Shown here: positions 24,054 through 36,900 of the stretch, one piece after another
Position numbering within the stretch: position 1 is the stretch's first letter
Layout: each line of letters opens with the position of its first letter
Origin: Denticeps clupeoides
Lineage: Eukaryota > Chordata > Actinopteri > Clupeiformes > Denticipitidae
NCBI RefSeq assembly: GCF_900700375.1
Contig: NC_041720.1
Coordinates: 4,399,055-4,463,054, forward strand
Direction of reading: 5' to 3'
DNA length: 64,000 nucleotides
Made by a program: the position numbers and the translations under genes
The notes under the pieces: generated by a model
What the model was told of the DNA's origin: nothing
Database searches by the model: none
What the model saw: the letters and a program-made list of their open reading frames with translations, nothing else

Positions 24054-27000
24054 CTCTTTCAGTTCACACAACTTCTGAGTGAGGCTGCTGTAGGCCTTCT
24101 CATTCGTACCACACGCCAGCAGCCCGAGGTCCTCGTGGAAAAGACAGTCCACTGTGAAAATATTTTCGTCTTGCACAAACCTATGGCTCCTTGGTACAGT
24201 AGCATCTGGGTCAAAGGTGTGGTGCATCACAACCAGGATGACAGGTTTCGAGTCTGCGTATTCTGCGAGGGGGTAAAGGTGATGAGCGTTTAAACACTTT
24301 TAAATGTGGTAGAAGCCGTCTGAGATGAACCATCAACTGAGCTCTGCTTACAGCTCACCTTGTATGGTTTTCAGAGCTGCTTCAACGTCCGTCCCGAGTC
24401 GAGACACAACCGGACAAAAGGCCAGGATGACGTCACTGTCTTTAGGCGTGGACACTTCAGATGCGACCTTCAGCAACTTCATAATGGGTTTATGGTGACC
24501 CCGAGTTTTCCCGCAAACAACAGGGTAATATTTCACCTTTTTAGCACCTGAGGAGAAACATCAATTTAAATAATGTTATTAAGGTAGACCGGTCAAAGTA
24601 TCATTATCTTTACGCTTTCACAGGTAATAAGTTTTGGTTAAACAGGTTATGCACTGATTCAATTCTAGTTATTAGAAAAATACTTTGCATTACTGATTCC
24701 ACATGGGAGGGTCCAACTGTTGCCTCTCTTTCAAACCTTTCACACATTCAAGCATTCATTCAGACATTGCTGTTGAGTTTTATTCCTGCCTGGGTGTAAT
24801 AAACTATTTGAGCTGCACAGGATGTCCCTCAAGCATATAAATGGCCTACATTCTGGCATGGTGTAATCCGGATTCTCGTCTAGAATGGCAAACTCGAAAT
24901 ATATGGTGGAAAAAAACATCGCTTTTCTTCACTATGACAAATGACCAGGATACATTTGTTACCTGGAACCTCAACCAGTGGCGCCAATTCTGTGTTAGTT
25001 CCAAGTCGAAAGGGAACTGGAAAGAAAGCCAAGATTACATGGAACTCTTCCTACTCAACATGCCTTTTATATTGTTCATTTGATGTTGTGCACACTGTAG
25101 AGAATAGTGGAACAGAGATAGCAGTAACAGTAAAAGCTATGCAACTAAAAGAGAACTTACATTTGAAGATCCACAATCCCAGTCCCGCAAATACTGCATA
25201 CAGGCATAGATAAAAGACTGTAAATTTATACTGTAGTAAAAATGTTCAAAATCCGTTAGTGCTGAGCCCAGGCCTGAGGCAAATCATTTAAATTGAATAA
25301 AATCATCACATTAAAAGCTTAAATTAAACCCAAATGATCCAGAATCATAGTTTTATGAATACTGCAAACAGCCATAGATAAAAGACTGTAACTGTATTCT
25401 GTATACATGTTCAAAATTATCTAAAAGTAAGGTAAAATGTTACATCATTTAGTGCTGAGTCCAGGCCGGAGACAAAGAATTTCAGTTGAATGGGATCACC
25501 ACATTATATCTTCAAATTCGATCCACAGTCCTTGTTTGACAAATACTGCAAACAGGCATTCGCGCTGTATGCTAGTTTCGAATCTCTATATTCGTCTCTC
25601 TATCGAAGACGAACGCATCATCAGCATTGCGGAGCATGACATGCGTGTGGTACTGTGGTGCGTGAACACCAAGAAAGCAGCCGATCCGGACGGCCTCTCC
25701 GGACACCTACTGCGCTGCTGTGTTGACCGCCACCCTGACCACCACCCTGGCACAGTCTGTGGTCCCCACGCGCTTTAAAAAGTCCACCATCGTCCCCATA
25801 CCCAAGAACGGTAAGCCCTCCTGCTTGAATAGCTAGCGGCGTGTTGCCGTCACCGTTACTGGACCTGCTGACCTTCGAGGCGGAGGTAGTCAATGCCATG
25901 TCCAACCTCATTAATATTGGGGGTCATGGAGGTTTTTGATAGACAACTCAAGCCCATCATCTCCTCCTCCATCCCCAGCAATATAGATAGCATCCCCAGC
26001 AGGGAGTAGGTGTCAGACTTCCTTACCTGCAGACCACAGGTGGTGAGAGTTGGGAACTGCATTTATAGCAGCATCACCCTCAACACAGAAGCTCCGCAAA
26101 GGGACAGTCCACATGACTGTCCACATGCCTTGCGTCCACATGGAAACGCCATTTCAGGGGACCCAAAACAGTTATTTTCCAAAAGAGTGAATTTGTAGTC
26201 ATGTGGACATTAAAGCAGCTTTTTTGTGAAAACCCTGACATATTAACCCAACCTCCAACCTGACCTATGAACCCAGACGCGTCCTACATACAACAATGCT
26301 GGGTAACACATTCATGGTTGTGTTACAGAAGCTGCAGAACCTCATAAAGCAACCACGGGAAATTCTCTCTACGGTGCACATTTCTAGTGAAAAGCCAAGG
26401 CTGGAGGACAACAACGTGTTCAACTCACTCACGCCAAACAAGGAGAGAATGAAACCGGGGAGTTACAGCACAATGCATCTTACCTGAAATCTCTACACTG
26501 TAACTCACAGCAGTACACTATGTGTTTTACTGCTATGACTATGCATGTAAAAAAATTAACATTTTGAATGACATATAAAAGAACGTTTAAATGTTCTAAA
26601 TAATCTGGAAAAAAATTGAATAATCCACAATAAAACTTGATAATCCACAATGCTAAATTCTGTCGTGCTGAGCCCAGGCCAAAGACAAAGAATTTCAAAT
26701 GAATGGAATCTCCACATTATGTGTTCAAAATAAACTATAAATTTCCACAATCCCAGTCTCACAAATACTGTTGATGGGCATAGAAAAAAACACTTTATAC
26801 TGTACTGTAAAAACAATCTAAAGGTAAAGTAAAAATATAAAATGAAGGAAACTTACTGTGGAGTAGAACACTGATGATCCACAATGCTACAGGCCAAAGA
26901 CAAATCATTTCAATTAAATGGAATCAGCACATTAAATGTAAGAAAAAAGGTCTAGCCTCATGAATAATTTAACAGTCATAGACAAAAGACTGTAACTTAA

Positions 27001-27313
27001 TAGTACAACAACAACAACTTTTATTTCATATATAGCACAAAATCTCATACAGTATGTGTCGATGGGCTCTGTTCTATAAATGTTCAAAATAATCTAAAAG
27101 TAAAGAAAAATCACAAAAAGAATAAAACTTACTGTAGTGTAGAACACTGATGATCCACAATGTTACATCCTTCAGTGCTGAACACAGGCAAAGTTTTTCA
27201 ATTAAACAAAATCACCACGGTAAAAATATAAACTAAAATGAAAAGCAGAAAAAAGAAAACTCACAGCAGAGTAGACGTCTGATTAAATGGGGGCTCTGCA
27301 CCTCTAAGGCCAT
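24054..27313 (-). CDS. Cluster gene 4: one-unit protein with N-terminal membrane-anchor exon
   Basis: Family not recognised. Proposed exons are 27313-27265 (ATG in a good context, encoding 'MALEVQSPHLIRRLLC'), 25217-25161 (57 bp), 24547-24359 (189 bp) and 24262-24054 (209 bp). Every join is phase 1 and stays open. The 57-bp exon has AG and GTAAGT borders and encodes an 18-residue hydrophobic segment, 'FYLCLYAVFAGLGLWIFK', preceded by Arg-Arg, like a signal anchor. The unit follows: 'KYYPVVCGKTRG', 'DVILAFCPVVSRLGTDVE', 'KPVILVVMHHTFDPDATVP' and 'TVDCLFHEDLGLLAC'. The two core exons have exactly the lengths of those in gene 5. The 3' end is unresolved: reading on or splicing to a site near 23960 both stop within a few codons. 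A 5' UTR exon ends at 29342 beside an ISRE-like site. The core is firm; the anchor exon is inference. Confidence 0.6.
24963..25055 (-). pseudogene. Relic first-half exon of the cluster family
   Basis: Reads 'HVILAFFPVPFRLGTNTE' and 'LAPLVEVPG' with an intact 'CCAG|gtaaca' donor, matching the 'DVILAFCPIVSRLGTDIE' block of its neighbours. The upstream strand is lost, an in-frame stop precedes it, and no second-half partner lies next to it. It is an eleventh, decayed unit within an intron of cluster gene 4. Confidence 0.7.
25155..27240 (-). repeat. Degenerate array of the membrane-anchor cassette exon
   Basis: Five or six diverged units share (on the - strand) 'tgttcta(c)tcca' or 'ttgtggatc' exon ends and GTAAG donors. 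They also share 'agtctttt(a/g)tctatg' starts preceded by AG, and a spacer with 'agtgctgag.ccaggc' and 'caaagacaaa'. Units are near 25160-25220, 25340-25400, 25530-25565, 26745-26800, 26860-26890, 26960-27000 and 27125-27160. Only the first is an intact open 57-bp exon. A LINE fragment interrupts the array. Confidence 0.6.
25600..26115 (+). mobile_element. LINE reverse-transcriptase fragment, decayed
   Basis: In broken frames it shows blocks seen in L2/CR1-type fish LINEs: 'VNTKKAADPDGLSGHLLR', then 'FKKSTIVPIPKNGKPS', then 'SREWVSDFLTCRPQVVRVGN'. Several frameshifts separate the blocks and no endonuclease domain is present. It is inserted in the cassette-exon array. Confidence 0.65.
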
Positions 27314-27402
27314 GTTCACCACACGTGCATCTGCTGTTAACAGATGTTGCATTAGTTACAATGAGAAGTCAAACATGCAGTGGTATATTATGCAATTTAC
27401 AT

Positions 27403-27808
27403 TACAGGCCAAAAGTTTGGACACAAGTTCTCATTCAATGTGTTTTCTTTATTTTCAGGACCATTTACGTTGGTAGATTCTCACTGAAGGCATCAAAACT
27501 ATAAATGACCACATGTGGAGTTATGTACTTAACAAAAAAAGGTGAAATAAGTGAAAACATGTTTTATATTCTAGTTTCTTTGCTCTGATTCCTGCTTTGC
27601 ACACTCTTGGCATTCTCTCGATGAGCTTCAAGAGGTCGTCACCTGAAATGCTTCTCCAACAGTCTTGAAGGAGTTCCCAGAGGTGTTTAGCACTTGTTTG
27701 GGTCCAGCTCACCCCAAACCATCTGGATTGGGTTCAGGTCCGGTGACTGTGGAGGCCAGGTCTCCACTTTTTGTTAAGTACATAACTCCACATGTGTTCA
27801 TTCATTGT
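27403..27808. mobile_element. Tc1-like deletion derivative, one end clipped
   Basis: Left end 'tacaggccaaaagtttggac' and transposase remnant on the - strand ('LLQDCWRSISGDDLLKLIER', 'MPRVCKAGIRAKKLEYKT'). The right inverted repeat stops early. Confidence 0.7.
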
Positions 27809-27809
27809 T

Positions 27810-29330
27810 TAGCCATCGTGACAATTCCACTAAACCCCACCACCACCTCAGGACTGGGGGTGTTTCATTAATAATTTTATTAGTTGTTATTAATTGCTCG
27901 GACTTGTGGTAGAAAAGATTTCATACATGGCACAGACAATTACACAAATTATTTAGCTATTTAGCGCTAGATGATTATAATGTGAAAATATGTCCGTTAT
28001 CCTGTGGTAATGAAATATGACCGAGACTACTTGTTCTGAATAAGTTGTTGTAAGTGAACCATCTGTAAAAATTTAGGCTACAGACAACTCGCCATTGAAA
28101 ACTGATGCTGATTATGTCTGAAAGTTGACAACATTCTCTACCAGCAGTCAAGTTGTTAATGTTTGTGTCAAACAAGTTGTGAATATGTTGTAACATTAAA
28201 ACCAAAGATGCTTGAAGTGATGGTCAGAGCACATATGGATGGGGTAAACAACATTTTCGAAAGATTTGGTTACAAGTAGCAGAATAACATGAAGAATTCC
28301 AGGATGCCTTTTCATTGGTGGTTGTGTTGCATTTTACACAGATACAATACTGCTGTTTTCTGATTGGCTGTTGTCTAGGTCCTTTTCTTTCTTTTTTGAT
28401 TGGCTCTAAACACGATTGTTTCATAGTGATGCGCTATTGAGAAATATTGGCTGCTGCGTCATATTAGCCAACAAATAATTTATCAAGAAATACAAAGCGT
28501 GGTGGGAGTGTGTGACAAAGGACTAAAAAGGGGGACTGTCACATGGCAATGGTGGCCTAGCTGGTAAGGAAAAAGACCCGCAATCAGAAGGTGGCCACCG
28601 AGCAAAGCTCTGTCCCCACAGACTGCTCTGCGGGCGCCTGTCATGGTTGCCCACTGCTCCCTCAGGGGCTGGGTTTAAAGAAGACACCACATTTCACTGT
28701 GTGCACTGGGTGCTGTGCTGTGTCACATGTGACAGCTGATCACTTTCACTGAACGCGTGGCACTTGAGAGCCCTGTAGACGGAGGGGTTACCTATCATCA
28801 TTATCTCTCGTACTACTTAATAGCAGGTATATTATTGTTGTCTTGTTTTTACATACTAAGACACATTAATACCAACTAGTTTTAAGAAGAGTAGAATGTT
28901 GTATTCCTTCCTCCGTTTGTGGCGCCCCCTTGGATGCATGGCGCCCTTAGCCCTTATGCTGCCACCGCCACGGGCTTAAGTCTACGTTCTTGTTTTTGCC
29001 TTCTATGTAGTCTTGGTTCTGGTTTAGGATTGGTGCAGAGTTTGTAGTGTTGTCTCCTCTATTTGATCTTGATTCATGTTGTCTTTTTTTATTGAAGTAG
29101 AATGACGAATAAATAACAGTTAAAAGAGCTATTTATATATATAAAAAAACTGTATACGGTGGAATTGTACTGTAGGAAACACGGAGAACACCGGTACTTT
29201 TGAGTAGCAGAACCGACAAAAAAGGCGGCTTTGAATTCAAACACGCGTGCATTATATTATTAAAAGCCACAGAAATCGTATTTGTATTTATGTATTTTCG
29301 ATTTTGACCACTTATTATCCAAAATAAGGA
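27810..29330. other. First intron of cluster gene 4, no other gene seen
   Basis: AT-rich DNA with a family-1 SINE at 28547-28757 and nothing else recognised. Confidence 0.4.
28547..28757 (+). mobile_element. SINE family 1
   Basis: A-box side 'ggtggcctagctggtaagg' and a full body; the B box is partly deleted. Confidence 0.75.
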
Positions 29331-29341
29331 GAAATACATAC

Positions 29342-29372
29342 CCGTCTGTATCCCCTTACGCCCCGAGACTTA
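29342..29372 (-). other. Probable 5' UTR exon of cluster gene 4
   Basis: A 'gacgg|gtatgt' donor at 29342 directly follows, on the - strand, an ISRE-like element, the same arrangement as at genes 1-3. The start is approximate. Confidence 0.4.
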
Positions 29373-29375
29373 TTA

Positions 29376-29394
29376 CTTTTACTTTCATTTTCAG
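29376..29394. promoter_or_regulatory. ISRE-like element upstream of cluster gene 4
   Basis: On the - strand it reads CTGAAAATGAAAGTAAAAG, with a GAAANNGAAA core extended by a further AAAA block. Confidence 0.6.
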
Positions 29395-30950
29395 ACAGCG
29401 TTTTTTGGTACATGTCACGTCGCCGTCCAGGGGTTAGGAAACGTGACAACGAAGGAGAGGGATGTGCGGGCGGGAATACACACGTACCTAGCAAAACCTA
29501 GAGTGCTGTACATAACAACACAACACAACAGGAGGAACAGCACACCATAAAAGGAGAGACTATACAGTTCACCCAACACTTACCACTCTAACACGCAACA
29601 AAGGCTTTTCACTAACTTCTCGTCAACACCCCAAAACCCTCCCTATCTATCCTCCTCCGGCTCCACAACATTGGGCCCTGTCTGGTGGCAGGAGTTGTCC
29701 TTAAGCGCTCCTGTCTGATGGGTTGATTGGCAGACCGATGATGAGGGTGTAGGTAGGCGGGGCCAACAGTGCCAAACTCACCAAACACAGAGCACCCCCC
29801 AATTCACTCTATGGCCCAAAGGACGTAACAGTACACGTCTTAAATCTGTTCCGATTTTGAAGGTGAAATATCGTGTTCAGGCAAGTTAATGATCAAATGC
29901 GCTGTTTATGGCGCAGTTGTAATTCTGAATATTAAAGATAGCAGAAGCCAAAGGTCACCCTCGATGGAGACCGTTTAATTTCATACAGTGACAGAACAGT
30001 GGAAAATACATGACAACAGAAAGTTCTAAATATTATAGCAGAGAGTTTGTGATATATAGCAGAAACAATGTCATACTTCAAATAATATCAACTTTGAGTC
30101 AGTGTTTTCAAATGAAAATATAATTGGCAACCACACCGGGTTAATTACAACATGCAGAAATGTTAAAATATTATCACGTTAGTAGGCAGACTAAGCTGTT
30201 AATGAAACTGTTGGTAACATGGTATATATGCAAGTGCTGAATTAGAACAGACACACCAGTACAAAGAAATACCACATTCAATACAACTTTACAAATTACA
30301 AATACAAAAATCACATTAATCCAGAATTTTGGGGAGAGAAATTCCCCTGACAAATATCTTACCAACATATACTTAAATACTAATTGTGATCTGAAGCAAA
30401 TTAAAGTGATGATAATTGATATTAAAGTGATTAAAGTGATGATAATTAATGGAGACATCCCTTGCACCTGTTGATTATGTCTAATAAGGTACATCATGAC
30501 GCAGGTTTCTAGCGATGCATGTCCACGTGTTCAATGGCTCCATACTGTGCAGACGGAATAATGTCTGATCTGTGCTCTGCTCTGCTCTGTGGGAGGAAAA
30601 GTGATAGTCAAGATGACCATGCCATCATCTGGTCTGAATGGTCATTTCACATGTAGGTCTCCTACTTGTGCAATACACTATATACACTGATTTAATTTAA
30701 AAATATAATATTTACTTTTGAAAATAATTTGTTCTTAATTATATTATATATTATATATTGCTTAATTTGCTCTTTTTTTATTTACTCTAGCTTTTCACAC
30801 TTTAAATGGCAAGATGTGAGATCAATAAAGTCTTATCGTAAAATGTGTGAACCTTTGACAAGGCACATGTGCTTGGCATCAACTCATGAGGGTGAATGGT
30901 GAGGAAAAAGCCACAAACCAAAACTGTGTAGCACATCAGCCATGTCAGAA
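29395..30950. other. Region between cluster genes 4 and 5
   Basis: No gene supported. 29.40-29.83 kb is C/A-rich and unrecognised. 29.83-30.95 kb is AT-rich and would contain the 3' UTR of cluster gene 5. Confidence 0.4.
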
Positions 30951-30954
30951 CCAT

Positions 30955-33900
30955 CTATATGGTGTCCTTCCTCTTGTTTTTACGGTTTCTCTGTAGGGGA
31001 AAAAAAAAAGAAAATTCTTAAATCCCAAAAAAAGTTTTATAATTGGAATAACAAAGGTGCCTTTAATTAATAAGAAAAAGCATTTGAAGCGATGCTTAAA
31101 TATATCGAATGATGTCATAATTACACACGTTAGATTGTATTGTAGATTGTATTGTATTCCATGTGATTTCTCCAAGTGAGAGATTTGATCACATGTTAGC
31201 TAAAAGAGATATGATCTTGTTTTGTTTACTTACCCCATTCCGTTGATGGTCATCTGCATTTTTATTGTCCTCTTGGGGAACAATACAACTCAGAAAACAA
31301 CAACTCCATTTTGTTCTCTGGTCATAGAGATTAGAAATCAGTATAATATGTGTTAGCATTTATCCTACAGAATCCTCACTGACTCACTTTCCAAAACTGC
31401 TTAGTTCTGTAACTCAGGGTCGCGGCTGCCAGAGCCCATCCCAGGCTAAAGGCGGGGACTCACCCAGATTGGGGCACCCTCCAACCACATGGCGCACACA
31501 CACACACACACACACATACAATTCAATCACACCTACGGACAATTCAAAGCCGCACCAACACAGGGAGGCCATAGAAACTCTGCACACACAAGGTCCAAGT
31601 CAGGATTGGAACATGTGAGGCCATGGCGCTAACCGTTGTAACCGTCGTAACCATGTTACCCATCGCTGCTTTACTGAACTGAAACTTCCAATCTGTAATC
31701 TGTCCAAACATCCTTTCTTCCAATGCATACATACTAAAAAACTCAATTAAACATACTATATTACATGAGCCTAGTGATCTCTTTTGATAAAATTGTGAAA
31801 AAAACGTACCAAGGTTCCAAAATCATTTTATCTTTCTTCAGTCATGTAAAAAAAAAGTGATATGGTGTGTTTTCCTGTGATATTATAACAAATAAGGTTA
31901 TTAAGATAAGATAAGATTATCCTTTATTAGTCCCACATATGGGTAATTTAACTATTTGACTCCAAATGAACTATAGATCATGATGTACACGTTTACATTT
32001 TTTTTTTAATTAAACTACAGGTGAAAAACATGGTAAAGAAAAATGAGCTGCAAGCGCACAGGGATGGTGGTTATAATTTTTTATTTTAAAGAACAAATCC
32101 TGATTAATTTATTCACCTGGAAAAATCAATATCAATATTGTCTGCTTCTGTCTGCCAATGTTCACCGATCCACGCTACGTCCCCAACCACCCGATTGCCT
32201 CAGCCTCTGAGACGCCAAGCCCTCCCGGTCCTGACCGCTTCCATCCAACCAAGTCTGCTGTGTTTACCTACGCCTACACCACGGTAACGCCTCTCCTCCA
32301 GCCCTGGAGTGAGCACACAAACCGTATCCCACATCCCACACCCCCACTCTCTAGCCACCCAAGCGTCCCTTCAGCCACCCAAGCTTCAGCCCCTGCCTCT
32401 CCTTGGCTGCTTCCATTCACCCAGTAATATCATTTTTGGATGTGTTCCTTGCCGCAATTTGCTTATTACTTGTCACAGAAATAAGGGAAGACTTGACCCC
32501 GGATTAAAGTTTAGGAATACATTTAGGGATACATTTTTAATGCGGTCTAAAATGCCTGAATTTGCGGCAACTCTAGTGAAAAGTTGCAACAAAAATTAAA
32601 GTGTTTTTTTAATGCGTTTTCTGCTGTGTTTCAAAATGTACGATAATTTTACCCCTTCATTTTACAGCTAAGTTCTTTATTTACCATGACAGGATACAGA
32701 TCTCTGATCTCAACAGGCTGCACTGACGAACATGGATTGTCGTCTCACGTTCCTTTATAGCCAATCAATACACGATGTAACATGTCTGACCCAGCGTACA
32801 ATTATGTTGAAACTACTTTACTTTACTTTACTTTATTTAGCAGACGCTTTTATCCAAAGCGACTTACAAGAGGAAGACACCAGCAATTCTCGTTCCATTT
32901 CTATAGAATATTGAGTTTACAAACTAAGAGCCCTGATAAGGCTCAGACTTGTCAGTGAAGAGCATGCTCAGAGATTGTTAGGTGCTAGACGAAGACCATT
33001 GGTGTTCTGCATCATGCAATTTGCCAGTAAGTTGCATTCCTGTCGTGTGGTCCGTTTCCACGCCAACACAGCAGCTTCAGTACACCCTTACGACCGCCTG
33101 GTAAGCCCAGTGAACATCATCCTAGCCACAGCAGCCATTATCCATGTTTGTTAATAGGGAAGTAAAACTCATTACATTTGAATGCTGCAGACAAACCGTA
33201 CCCCATGTAAGATGGGACGTCGCAGGACCATGGCCTTTCTACACTTTTGTTTTGCATAGCGGCCATCTGTAAGAAGAGGTGTCGCGGAGCTATGACATTT
33301 CTTGTGCATGAAGGTTCAACACCTTCGTTTTACATGTCTTTTGTCGGACGGCATTGCAACATTTGCCGGTCCTCCCCCGAGCCAAACGTCTGAGGTGTCG
33401 GGACCGCCCGCTCTCTTTGTCTTCCCCAGACGTGAGGCACCGGGGGCGTGACGTCAGAAACAACAGGTTTTGATTGGTCTGTGACAGCTTCCTGTAGGCC
33501 AGGTGTATAAAGATCTGTTCACATGTGGGGAAGGGACTGGGCTTTCTTGCTCAGGGTTTTTTCCATTGGAAGACTTCCGGCTTCCGAGTCTTTTCTCTTC
33601 TCCCATTTTTCTCCTAGCTTTTCTCTCTCTCTCTTTACTCTTTCTTTCCATTTTAGTTTTCCCTGTAACATTGGTACCTTTTTACATACAATATTCACAT
33701 CTAACTGCAATAATAATTTACTGGTTCATCCTTTTAACCTGTATTGTGCCATGCCTCTTTCTGCCAGGTAACATCAAGTTGGAGTGGTTTGAATACAGTG
33801 CTTTTGTGTGTAGAGAGAGAGAGAGTTTTTTTACTCTGTTCTCTCCCACTTTTTACACCCACATCCCACACCCCGACTATCTAGCCACTGCAGCGTCCCT

Positions 33901-36900
33901 TCAGCCACCCAAGTGTCAGCACTCCTTCAGCCCCTGCCTCTCCTCAGCTGCTTCCATTCACACCCATCCACAAATGCGCCCTGGGATGCCCCGTAATATC
34001 ATTTTTGGATGTGTTCCTTGCTGCAATTTGCTTATTACTGGTCACAGGAATAAGGGAAGACTTGACCCTGGATTAAAGTTTAGGAATACTTACCTCTTCT
34101 GTGGATTCCTCTATACCTTCTTCTGTCTTAGGTGAGACCTAGGAAAAGAAATCAGGTTCTGTACTTAAAAGATTAAATTAAAGTGTTTTTTTGATGCGTT
34201 TTCTGCTGTGTTTCAAAATGTATGATCATTTTACCCCTTAATTTTATGGCTAAGTTCTTTTATTACCACGACAGGATACAGATCTCTATTCTCATCAGGC
34301 TGCACAGACGAACATGGCTTGTCATCTCACGTTCCTTTATAGCCAATCAATACAAGATGTAACACATCTGACCCAGCGTACAATTATGCTGACACTAAGC
34401 GGATGTAAGTGTGTTTTTTTGTGACGAGTCGCCAGCTCTGACATCGAACTAGACCATTGGTGTTCTGCACCATGCAATTTGCCAGTAAGTTGCATTCCTG
34501 TCGTGTGGTCGGTTTCCACGCCGACACAGCAGCTTCAGTACACCCTTACGACCGCCTGGTAAGCCCAGTGAATATCATCCTAGCCACAGCAGCCATTATC
34601 CATGTTCGTTAATAGAGAAGTAAAACTAATTACATTTGAATGCTGCAAAATAGGGAGCACACAAACCGTACCCCACATCCCACACCCCGACTATCTAGCC
34701 ACTGCAGCATCCCTTCATCCACCCTAGTGTCGGCACTCCTTCAGACCCTGCCTGTCCTCAGCTGCTTCCATTTACCCCCCTACCACAAATTCGCCCCGGG
34801 ACGCCCCATAATATAATTTTTGGATGTGTTCCTTGCTGCAATTTGCTTATTACTTGTCACAGGAAAAAGGGAAGACTTGACCCCGGATTAAAGTTTAGGA
34901 GTACTTACCTTATTCTTAGATTTCTTAGACATTGCTTCTGTGGATTCCTCTATACCTTCTTCTATCCTAGGTGAGACCTAAGAAAATAAATCAGGTTCTG
35001 TACTTTAAAGAACATGTTAAATCCCCCCAAAAGTAAAATGTTCTATATTACACATTTTTAGATTGCTACACAATATTCATAATCAGTCCCTCCAGGATTT
35101 TGTGATAAAGTTTTTATGTGATCTAAAATGCCTGAATTTGTGGCAACTCTAGTGAAAAGTTGCAACAACAATTGCAGTGTTTTTGCTGCATTTTCTGCTG
35201 TGTTTCAAAATGATTATTTTACCCCTTAATTTTATGGCTAAGTTCTTTTATTACCACGACAGGATACAGATCTCTGTTCTCATCAGGCTGCACAGACGAA
35301 CATGGCTTGTCGTCTCACGTTCCTTTATAGCCAATCAATACACAATGTAACATGTCTGACCCAGCGTACAATTATGTTGAAACTAAGCGGATGTAAGTGT
35401 TTTTTTGTGAGGAGTCGCCAGCTTTGACATCAAACTTCAGTTCAGATGTTGGCACTAGACCATTGGTGTTCTGCAATTTGCCAGTAAATTCTAAGTTGCA
35501 TTCCTGTTATGTGGTCCATTTCCACGCCGACACAGCAGCTTCAGTACACCCTTACGACCGCCTGGTAAGCCCAGTGTAAGCCCAGTGAACATAATCCTAG
35601 CCATCCTAGCCATCCTAGTAACCATTATGCATGTTTGTTCATATGGAAGTAAAACCTATTACATTTGAATGCTGCAAAATATAGGAAGTGATGCAATAGG
35701 TCAATATTGCCAAATAGTTGCAGTGATTCGACAAAAAAGCAAAATGCAAAAAATGATTGATTGGCTGAATTTGTTTTAATTGTTGCAATTGCAACCTTTC
35801 AAATTACTGGCATCAGTTTCCTTGCTACTGTCAGGATATTTGATAATTAAGTTGCCATACAGTAAATACTGCAAGGACATTTATTCAAAATAAACCCCCT
35901 CAGACCCACAGACCCCCTCGCTACCCTACGATCTGTCACTGTTACACTGGTCATTGCACTTTAATTTGAATCTTTATACAGTAACTCATTATTTTATTCG
36001 ATTTTATTTAACATTCACACCCCGATACATACTGTGCCAGTGCAGCATCCCAGTGATGTCTGTGTCTTATGTTCTCTTGAACATAAATATTTGATTCCAT
36101 TTTAGCTTGCTTACTTTTTTTACTAGCATTGATTACCTTTATTGTTTCATTTTATTTAATCTATAAGTTTGTAACTTCAACTATGCACAGTTCATGGTGC
36201 ATGGTGTTGTACTGCTATAACTATGCACGTGACAGTTCTTGCTGAGCACTCAGTCTCCATTCAGACGGTGTGGTCTGCATAAATGACTAATCATTTATTT
36301 AAGTGTAACAGAAAGTGAAAGATCAAGAAAAAAAAACCCAGACCTGTCTCAGTTCACATAACCTCTGGTTGATGAGGTTTTGTGCCTTCTCATTTGCATC
36401 GCACCGCAGAGGACCTCGGTCCTCATGGAACAGACAGTCCACTACCAGCACATTTTTATCTTTTACAAATCTGCTGCTGCTTGGCACAGTCGCATCTGCA
36501 TCATGGGTGTGGTGCATCACAACCAGAATGACAGGCTTTGAGTCTTCTTGTCCTGTGGGATAGTGAACTTGATATTACATTTTTATTACAGCTCAACTCA
36601 CAGATCCTCTTGTAAGTCACTTTGGATAAAAGCGTCTGCAAAATAAAGTAAAGTAAAGATCGACTGAATTCATTTTTTTATTTTTTGGGGGGAAATTCAC
36701 CTTGAATTTTTTGTAGTGCGGCTTCAATGTCAGTGCCGAGTCGAGATACGACTGGACAAAAAGCCAGGATGATGTCACTCTCTCCACATGTGGGAGCTTC
36801 TGATGCGTCCTTCAGCCACTTCTCCATGGGTTTATGGTTGCCTTGCGTGTTCCCACAAATGACAGGGTAATATTTCACTTTTCTAGAACCTGAGCAGAAA

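Noticed and set aside
25621-25911. 96-residue - strand open frame
   Set aside because: It is antisense to the decayed LINE reverse-transcriptase fragment.
33503-34135. 210-residue + strand open frame
   Set aside because: It runs from the solo LTR into the tandem repeat unit, so it is a composite of two repeats and not a gene.
36311-36321. ISRE-like GAAAGTGAAAG within cluster gene 5
   Set aside because: It lies in an intron downstream of the core exons, away from any predicted start; counted as background.
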